Shown here: positions 1 to 4,745 of the stretch, one piece after another | How positions within the stretch are numbered: position 1 is the stretch's first letter | Layout: every line of letters begins with the position of its first letter | Origin: an uncultured Clostridia bacterium | GTDB lineage: Bacteria > Bacillota > Clostridia > Oscillospirales > CAG-272 | Length of the DNA: 7,998 nucleotides | Assembly: GCA_937893945.1 (NCBI GenBank) | Contig: CALCTA010000011.1 | Location: 1-7,998 of the forward strand | Direction: 5' to 3' | Position numbers and translations under genes: made by a program | Notes under the pieces: generated by a model | Database searches by the model: none | Seen by the model: only the letters and a program-made list of their open reading frames with translations | Told to the model about the DNA's origin: nothing

Positions 1-39
1 GCATCGGGGCGGCTGAATTAACTTAATTAATTCGACTTA

Positions 40-3000
40 TTAGTTTTCTCTCTTCTTAAGAGCAACTGCTCCAAGACCGAGAACAGCAGTAATAACTACT
101 GCGGTAGCGCCGATAACGCCGCCACAACCGCCCTTGTTGCCGGTGGTCAGAGTTTCGGACTCAGCGGGCTCGGTGGGAGCGGAAACCTTTGCGAGAGAAT
201 CGATAGCTGCCTTGAGTACGTCAAGAGCTGCCTTTGCCTCGGGAGCCGTAGCGCCAGCCTTTGCCTTGAGGTCATTTGCTGCAGCTATAGCTGTCTTTAC
301 TGCTGCCCAGGATTCAGCTGTGTAATCAGCCTCAACGAGAGCGTTAGCAGAAGCGAGGAGAGCGTCAAGCTCTGTGAAGTCAGCGTATCCTACGAGACCT
401 GCAACAGCAGCTTCAAGAGCAGCCTTGAGCTCTGCAACGTCATCAACAGAGATGTTACCCTTGCTGGAGGGGCTCTTAGCCTTTGCGATGGCATCCTTTA
501 TTTCGGTGAGAGCTTCCCAAGACTCAGGAGTGAAGTTCTTCTCTTCGTACTTATCAACTACGTCGATGATAGCATCGATCTCGTCGAAGTTACCGAGCTT
601 ATCAAGTCCTGCAAATGCAGCTTCGAGAGCCGCGATAAGCTCCTTGATCTGCTCAGCGCCTACGTCGCCGGAAGAGATAGCGTTGTTAGCAGCCTTGAGA
701 GCGGAGTTCAACTCAGCGTAGCTCTTTGCTGTGTAGTTCCTCTTATCCTCGCACTTACCGGTGATCTCTGTAACCTTAGCAGCAAGACCTGCGGTGTCAG
801 CCTTTTCGATAAGAGCGTTCTTTGCAGCGTTGACAGCCTCAACAGCTGCTTCAACGTCATTCATAACAGCGTTGGTGTTGTTCTTAACTTCCTCAGCTGC
901 TGCGATGGCAGCGGCAAGAGCCTCCCAAGAGGAAGAAACGTAAGCGTCCTGATTGAGCTTAGCGCATTCAGCGACAACTGCGTCAATAAGAGAGAAGTCA
1001 GCTCTTTCAACAAGTGCGGTGATAGCCGCGGAAAGTGCTGTAGCTGCAGCGTCAATAACGCCCTGGTTAGCAGAGAAGAGAGCGCTCTTTGCTTCCTTGA
1101 GAGCTGCCTCCATTACTACGAAGGAGGTTGCTGTGTATTTGTCCTTTTCGGTCAGGCACTGCTCAGCAGTCTCAACAGCTGCCTTAAGAGCGGTCTTGTC
1201 GGTAGCGTTACGTGCTACAAGACCTTCGATAGCTGCGGTGTAAAGAGTTGCATAAAGAGCGTCAAGCTCTGTCTGGGAGTATCCTGCGGGAGCAGCAACA
1301 GCGGTCTGCGCGTTTGCGAGAGCGGTTGCGAATGCTGCCCATCCCTCAACGTAATCAGCTTCCTCGAAGCCCTTTACGATGCCTACCAATTCTTCAAGTG
1401 TTCTGAAGTCGCCGCCTACAGCAGCTGCGATAGCAGCGATCTTAGCGTCAACGGTAGCAGCATCAGCAGCCTTAACGAACTTGTTAAGACCTGTGGTAGC
1501 GGCAGTGGAGCAGATGTTGGAATCGTTGCACTTGAAGTCAGTCTTCTTGTAGTCGTGAGTGATCTGAGCAACGTCCTCGGGGTAGTTAGCGTTTACAAGC
1601 TCACCTGCGTTTACGCAGTTGGTGATAGTAGCGTTGACCTTAGCCTCAGGGTCATCACCGAATCTACCGATGATACCTGCTGCAACGTACTTGCTTGCAA
1701 CGTGCTCGCTAGCTTCTGCGGGATTGTAGGTAGATGTGATCGTACCAACGTTTGCGCAGTTGTCAAAGAGCATGGGGCTGCGCTCCTCGATCTTGTTCTC
1801 GGAGTTGGGCTCGAAAGCGTTGTGGTTGATGTAACCTGCGATACCGCCTGCAGAAAGAGAAGCGGAGATGTTACCTGCGTTGTAGCTGTTCTTGATGATT
1901 ACTATATCGCATCCACGGTCGCCGATCTCACCGATCATACCGCCTGCATAACTCTTACCGGTGATATCACCGAAGTTAGCGCAGTTCTCGATGGTTACGC
2001 TACAACCGTCAATAGAGTGCTGCTTGAAAGCGCCGCCGATACCACCGGACTGGGTGGAACCGGAAATGTTACCGAGGTTTACGCAGTTCTTGAATACGTA
2101 AACGCCGGGGTCTGAGGTAGTCCAGTCGAAGCCGTGGGTCATACCGTTACCGATAAATCCACCCGCACCGGACCAGCCGCCGCCGAGAGCGACAACGTCG
2201 CCTGCGTTAACAGAATTTTCAACGGTGATCTTGGGAGAACCGTAGTTACGGCCTACGAAACCGCCGATGTAAGCGTTGGAAGCAGAGCCGCCCTTGGGAG
2301 CAAGCTCGGAGATAGTACCGTTGTTACGGCAGTTCTTGAAGGTGGTGGTAGTATCAGAGTGAGGACCGATAAGACCAACGAAGCCCGCGATACCGCAGTG
2401 GTTACCGGATGTACCTGTAATATCACCGTTGTTTACACAGTTTTCAAAGGTCAGCTGAACGCCGCCGATAGAATCGTCAAAATCAACTGCGCCTACAAAT
2501 CCTGCTGTAGGAGAGGTGTGCTGGGTGTTACGAACAGTTACGTTGTTTACGCAGTCAGCGAATTTTACTGCGCCTGCAGCGTAGCACTTACCAACGAGAC
2601 CCGCGATACCTGCGTAACGAGCGTTGCTCTGTGTATCGTAGGTGGAGTTGTTAGCGATAGTAATAGTACCGTTAGCAACGCAGTTTGCAAGGGTGGAAAC
2701 ACCGTTGATCTCGGTGAAGATAGCACCAACTGCCTTGGATGCGATTACGTTCTCGTCTGTTATAGAGTAGTCAACGGTAGCTGTGATGTTTGTGAAAGTA
2801 CCGCTTGCGTAGTTTGCGAGAGCACCCGCAGCAGCGGCTTTGTCAAACACGTAGGTCGCAACGAGATTAAGGTTCGAGATAGTAGCGCCCTTGATCTCCA
2901 CGAAGGCGCTGGTAACGCCGTCGAGCGTAATGGTTTTGCCGTTTCCGTCGAGAGTACCCTCGAAGATAGCGCCAGCATAAGTTGCAGTAAGAGTGATGTC

Positions 3001-3159
3001 GTTTGCAAGATAGTATGTACCCTTTACGTCCATCTTTGCGAACTCGTCTGCTGTGGTAATAGCAGTGCCGGCAGGCTCTGCTGCTGAAGCAGGAACGATC
3101 GCAAGAACAGTCGCAAGCATCATTGCAACGATCACTAAAATAGAGATTGTTCTTTTCAT
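40..3159 (-). CDS. Large secreted, membrane-anchored surface protein with GLUG-like and FIVAR-like repeats
   Basis: This is a 1039-residue predicted cell-surface protein; its ligand is unknown. Residues 1-26 form a Sec signal peptide: MKR, a hydrophobic core, then ASA before A27. Residues 45-130 start a beta-helix (LDGNGKTITLDG at 70-81). Residues 159-521 carry about ten NCxNxG units alternating with GG(F/I)xG turns, resembling the GLUG motif family. Residues 590-991 hold six Ala-rich helical repeats of about 68 residues, each with a Y-T-x-x-S-W type motif (Y603, Y675, Y740, Y809, F876, Y946), resembling FIVAR modules of Gram-positive adhesins and glycosidases. A Thr/Glu/Pro linker leads to GNKGGCGG, a hydrophobic span (about 1015-1034) and KKREN. 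No LPXTG motif and no catalytic domain were recognised. The start is supported by AAGGAG (3167-3172), 7 nt upstream. Ile codons I read are nearly all ATC/ATT (one ATA, I419), while the neighbouring ZIP gene uses ATA freely, which suggests high expression. Adhesion or cell-envelope structure is an inference. Confidence 0.85.
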   Translation of the reverse strand: MKRTISILVIVAMMLATVLAIVPASAAEPAGTAITTADEFAKMDVKGTYYLANDITLTATYAGAIFEGTLDGNGKTITLDGVTSAFVEIKGATISNLNLVATYVFDKAAAAGALANYASGTFTNITATVDYSITDENVIASKAVGAIFTEINGVSTLANCVANGTITIANNSTYDTQSNARYAGIAGLVGKCYAAGAVKFADCVNNVTVRNTQHTSPTAGFVGAVDFDDSIGGVQLTFENCVNNGDITGTSGNHCGIAGFVGLIGPHSDTTTTFKNCRNNGTISELAPKGGSASNAYIGGFVGRNYGSPKITVENSVNAGDVVALGGGWSGAGGFIGNGMTHGFDWTTSDPGVYVFKNCVNLGNISGSTQSGGIGGAFKQHSIDGCSVTIENCANFGDITGKSYAGGMIGEIGDRGCDIVIIKNSYNAGNISASLSAGGIAGYINHNAFEPNSENKIEERSPMLFDNCANVGTITSTYNPAEASEHVASKYVAAGIIGRFGDDPEAKVNATITNCVNAGELVNANYPEDVAQITHDYKKTDFKCNDSNICSTAATTGLNKFVKAADAATVDAKIAAIAAAVGGDFRTLEELVGIVKGFEEADYVEGWAAFATALANAQTAVAAPAGYSQTELDALYATLYTAAIEGLVARNATDKTALKAAVETAEQCLTEKDKYTATSFVVMEAALKEAKSALFSANQGVIDAAATALSAAITALVERADFSLIDAVVAECAKLNQDAYVSSSWEALAAAIAAAEEVKNNTNAVMNDVEAAVEAVNAAKNALIEKADTAGLAAKVTEITGKCEDKRNYTAKSYAELNSALKAANNAISSGDVGAEQIKELIAALEAAFAGLDKLGNFDEIDAIIDVVDKYEEKNFTPESWEALTEIKDAIAKAKSPSSKGNISVDDVAELKAALEAAVAGLVGYADFTELDALLASANALVEADYTAESWAAVKTAIAAANDLKAKAGATAPEAKAALDVLKAAIDSLAKVSAPTEPAESETLTTGNKGGCGGVIGATAVVITAVLGLGAVALKKREN
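187..1392 (-). repeat. Coding repeat block: six FIVAR-like helical modules
   Basis: Residues 590-991 of the surface protein show six modules with a period of about 65-72 residues. Each has an aromatic-T-x-x-S-W/F/Y start (for example YTAESW at 946 and FTPESW at 876), an amphipathic Ala-rich helix, and an end like AALEAAxAGL. FIVAR modules are three-helix spacers or carbohydrate/matrix-binding elements in Gram-positive surface proteins. The first module (Y603-VEGW) and the second (Y675-TATSF) are the most diverged. The match is by motif only, without a profile search. Confidence 0.7.
1597..2685 (-). repeat. Coding repeat block: about ten NCxNxG / GGFxG beta-helix units
   Basis: Within the surface protein, residues 159-521 contain units beginning NCVANGTI (159), DCVNNVTV (202), NCVNNGDI (240), NCRNNGTI (276), NSVNAGDV (315), NCVNLGNI (358), NCANFGDI (392), NSYNAGNI (424), NCANVGTI (467) and NCVNAGEL (514). 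Spacing varies from 32 to 47 residues. Between them lie turns such as GIAGLVG, GIAGFVG, IGGFVG, GAGGFIG, AGGMIG and AGGIAG. The pattern fits a right-handed parallel beta-helix of the GLUG type. Cys occupies the second motif position in eight units and Ser in the other two, so the side chains may stack. Confidence 0.75.
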
Positions 3160-3188
3160 GTGTCTTCTCCTTAGTTATTTTGTTTTTT

Positions 3189-3204
3189 ACAGACCGCAGT
3201 CTGT
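3189..3204 (-). promoter_or_regulatory. Small hairpin in the 5' UTR of the surface-protein gene
   Basis: ACAGAC (3189-3194) and GTCTGT (3199-3204) are perfect 6-bp inverted repeats around a 4-nt loop. They lie between the predicted transcription start (near 3210) and the AAGGAG ribosome site (3167-3172). In the mRNA this would form a stem-loop almost at the 5' end, a position where hairpins often protect abundant transcripts from decay. It could instead be a DNA operator. The function is an inference. Confidence 0.4.
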
Positions 3205-3216
3205 GATATTATCTTC

Positions 3217-3225
3217 ATTATATCA
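3217..3225 (-). promoter_or_regulatory. Extended -10 promoter of the surface-protein gene
   Basis: On the minus strand the sequence reads TGATATAAT, which is an exact TATAAT (3217-3222) preceded by the TGn extension (TG at 3224-3225). It lies about 58 nt upstream of the start codon. There is no good -35 hexamer at 17 nt (the sequence there is near TTCCCT), which is acceptable for an extended -10 promoter. Transcription would begin near 3210. Confidence 0.65.
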
Positions 3226-3268
3226 TATTTTTAACAAAAAGGGAATAGCTTTTTAAAATTTAAGCATC

Positions 3269-3327
3269 TTAAAAGAGAGAATTTGGCTTCAAAAAATTGT
3301 GCAAGGTGTACAATTAAAAGAGAGAAT
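3269..3327. repeat. 14-nt direct repeat flanking a 21-nt dyad in the divergent promoter region
   Basis: TTAAAAGAGAGAAT occurs exactly at 3269-3282 and again at 3314-3327, a 45-nt offset (about four helical turns). Between them AATTGT (3295-3300) and ACAATT (3310-3315) form an imperfect palindrome around a 9-nt centre. The block lies upstream of both divergent promoters. Such phased repeats can be binding sites for a shared regulator. No family could be assigned. The rest of 3226-3393 is AT-rich with no credible gene. Confidence 0.45.
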
Positions 3328-3393
3328 ATGTCTTTTTTAAGTGTTATTTTGTTGATAAATCAATTGAGATAGGATTTGTTTTTTGTTTGTGTA

Positions 3394-3422
3394 TTGACAT
3401 TTTTGCTTGCAAATGATATCAT
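3394..3422 (+). promoter_or_regulatory. Sigma-A-type promoter of the ZIP transporter gene
   Basis: A perfect -35 TTGACA (3394-3399) and a -10 TATCAT (3417-3422) are separated by 17 nt. The -10 has the TGn extension (TGA at 3414-3416). Transcription would start near 3429, about 33 nt upstream of the ATG, giving a short leader with AAGGAG at 3451-3456. This is the clearest promoter in the window. Confidence 0.75.
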
Positions 3423-3423
3423 T
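3412..3423. promoter_or_regulatory. Perfect palindrome over the ZIP -10, candidate metal-regulator operator
   Basis: AATGATATCATT is a 12-bp perfect palindrome covering the -10 element, and the following bases read ATTAG. The stretch AATGATATCATTAT resembles the core of the Fur-family box (GATAATGATAATCATTATC) with one central base missing. A repressor bound here would block RNA polymerase, which would suit a metal-importer gene. The operator role and the regulator's identity (Fur, Zur, PerR or MntR type) are inferences, since short AT-rich palindromes arise easily by chance. Confidence 0.35.
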
Positions 3424-3461
3424 ATTAGCGTACAGAATACCGAAATACGAAAGGAGAAGAT

Positions 3462-4220
3462 ATGGATAAAGTAATACTTACAGCGCTTGGCGTTGGCGGT
3501 GCTACGGTCATAGGCGCAATTCTCGGATTTTTCTTTAAGAAGCCGTCTCATAAATTCAACGATATAATTCTTTCATTTGCTGCCGGAGTAATGCTCTGTG
3601 CGGCGGTAGTGGGACTTATACTTCCATCTCTTGAGCAGGGTGAAAAATGGTCTATACTCGTAACCGTGGCAGGCGTTTTTTGCGGAGCTGTCTGCTTGAA
3701 TCTTATAGATAAGCTCGTTCCCCACCTGCACAAAATGACGGGCATAGATCAGGAGTCGCACCCCGACAAGACGGCACAGCTAAACAAGGTTCTTCTCTTT
3801 GTTATCGCTATAGGCATACACAATCTCCCCGAGGGAATCGCGGCAGGCGTAAGCTTCGGCTCTGACAACGTAACGCACGCCTTGACGGTTGCGGGCGGTA
3901 TCGCGCTGCAGAATATCCCTGAGGGAATGGTGATAATAGCGCCTATGATAGCCGCGGGAATGAGCCGCAAGCGCACCTTCGTAATAGCGCTTATGACAGG
4001 CGTGGTAGAGGTCATAGGCACATTTATAGGATATTTTGCCGCAAGTATTTCAAGCGCTATATTGCCCTTTGCGCTCGCGTTCGCAGGCGGTACGATGCTC
4101 TACGTCATAAGCGACGAGATGATACCCGAAACACACTCGCACGGATGCGAAAGAGGAGCAACCTATTCGCTGCTCTGCGGCTTTGCGCTTATGCTCGCGT
4201 TTGATTTTCTGCTTGGGTAG
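3462..4220 (+). CDS. ZIP-family divalent metal transporter (GufA/ZupT-like)
   Basis: This 252-residue integral membrane protein is predicted to move zinc, iron or manganese into the cytoplasm. Eight hydrophobic spans can be read (about 4-24, 33-55, 64-82, 109-131, 139-163, 171-193, 198-216 and 232-250), the usual count and length for bacterial ZIP proteins. The metal-site signatures are present: H120-N121-L-P-E124-G in helix 4, Q150-N151-I-P-E154-G in helix 5, and E183 in helix 6 (GVVEVIG). Gln rather than His in helix 5 is typical of the GufA branch, including the structurally studied Bordetella BbZIP, and differs from the HNxPEG of classical ZupT. The cytoplasmic loop after helix 3 has His88, His90 and His100, and a His/Cys-bearing segment (THSHGC, 224-229) lies between helices 7 and 8. 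AAGGAG lies 5 nt before the ATG. The gene is divergent from the surface protein and convergent with the GH3 gene. Metal specificity cannot be read from sequence. Confidence 0.92.
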   Translation: MDKVILTALGVGGATVIGAILGFFFKKPSHKFNDIILSFAAGVMLCAAVVGLILPSLEQGEKWSILVTVAGVFCGAVCLNLIDKLVPHLHKMTGIDQESHPDKTAQLNKVLLFVIAIGIHNLPEGIAAGVSFGSDNVTHALTVAGGIALQNIPEGMVIIAPMIAAGMSRKRTFVIALMTGVVEVIGTFIGYFAASISSAILPFALAFAGGTMLYVISDEMIPETHSHGCERGATYSLLCGFALMLAFDFLLG

Positions 4221-4608
4221 GAAGTTAGTTAGGGGGACGCGAGGACGCGATTTTCTGTTCTTTTCTTGGAAGAAAAGAACCAAAAGAACTTTAATGAAGG
4301 GTTAAAACAAGCACAGCACCCATTTTAAAGTTTTTGCTCAAGCTTTTTTCAAAAAGCTTGCGGTTTCCAAAGGCAGCGCCTTGGTCGCTCGTCGCAACGA
4401 GCGAAATTTTCCTTTGGGATTTTCTTTTTGGTTGGAGCAGGAGCGCGCCCAGTGGGCGATGAAGCGAGTGCGATCAACGGAAAAAACAAGGAGCGTTGAA
4501 TGCGATCTAGCGTTCAAGGCGACTATGTTTTTGACCGGGCAAGCTTTTTCTTTTGGCCCTTTTGTGTCAAAAGAAAAAGCGTTATGGATGGAGAATAATA
4601 TTTAATTA
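4221..4608. repeat. Convergent intergenic region dense in inverted repeats, no gene
   Basis: No credible gene lies here; the only open frame (4381-4605) overlaps the repeats and has no ribosome site. In order: a tandem 8-mer GGACGCGA twice (4235-4250); a perfect 11-bp hairpin GTTCTTTTCTT/AAGAAAAGAAC (4257-4280); a perfect 10-bp hairpin CAAGCTTTTT/AAAAAGCTTG (4339-4360); an 8-bp hairpin TCGCTCGT/ACGAGCGA (4385-4404); and a 13-bp inverted repeat GCTTTTTCTTTTG/CAAAAGAAAAAGC with a 12-nt loop (4543-4580). None is followed by a canonical U-tract. From memory, similar modules recur between genes of gut Clostridia, so this is probably a dispersed intergenic repeat cluster. The first hairpins could also help end the ZIP transcript. 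Confidence 0.6.
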
Positions 4609-4690
4609 GGGGAACGGACGACCGATGGTCGCCCCTACAGGTTTAATAGTTACCTTTATATTCCCCTGTAGGAGAGGGAGCTCGCCCCCG
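4609..4690. repeat. Two facing copies of a CCCCTACAGG-type dispersed repeat
   Basis: The left copy (4609-4641) carries the dyad CGACC-GAT-GGTCG and ends in CCCCTACAGG. The right copy lies in reverse orientation (4664-4690): CCTGTAGG (4665-4672) is the exact reverse complement of CCTACAGG (4634-4641), and its outer part reads GCTCGCCCCCG. The copies face each other across about 22 AT-rich bases. The general form, a short dyad with CGCCCCTACAGG, is a common dispersed element in Clostridia as I recall it. No flanking transposase is seen. Confidence 0.55.
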
Positions 4691-4700
4691 TCTTTTTTAT

Positions 4701-4745
4701 AACGAAGATATCCCCCCGAGAGTTTCTCGGGGGGATATCTTCGTT
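4701..4745 (-). terminator. 21-bp perfect hairpin at the 3' end of the GH3 gene
   Basis: The arms 4701-4721 and 4725-4745 are exact reverse complements (21 bp, with a core of six G-C pairs) around a 3-nt loop. The hairpin touches the first base position of the GH3 stop codon (4745-4747). On the minus strand it is followed by an A-rich stretch (ATAAAAAAG), and on the plus strand by TATCGGTTATTTTT, so neither side has a canonical immediate U-tract. It most likely ends or protects the GH3 mRNA and may also block convergent transcription from the ZIP side. Confidence 0.65.

Noticed and set aside
1..39. Possible terminator after the surface-protein gene
   Set aside because: Only 39 nt are visible. 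They contain an AT palindrome (TTAATTAA) but no GC-rich stem or clear U-tract, so no terminator can be called.
1555..3087. Long open frames on the plus strand opposite the surface-protein gene (1555-2115 and 2134-3087)
   Set aside because: They lie antisense to a clearly coding repeat gene, have odd Cys/Val-rich low-complexity translations, lack ribosome sites and match no recognisable family. They follow from the biased codon use of the real gene.
3360..3551. 63-residue minus-strand open frame over the ZIP promoter and start
   Set aside because: It overlaps a strong promoter and the ZIP coding start in antisense, and its translation resembles no known protein.
4235..4404. Possible CRISPR array or riboswitch in the repeat-rich intergenic stretch
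   Set aside because: The repeats are different from each other and inverted, not regularly spaced copies of one unit, and no riboswitch family core was recognised.
4381..4605. 74-residue plus-strand open frame in the convergent intergenic region
   Set aside because: It spans inverted repeats, has no ribosome site and its translation has no recognisable features; it is probably noise in repeat DNA.
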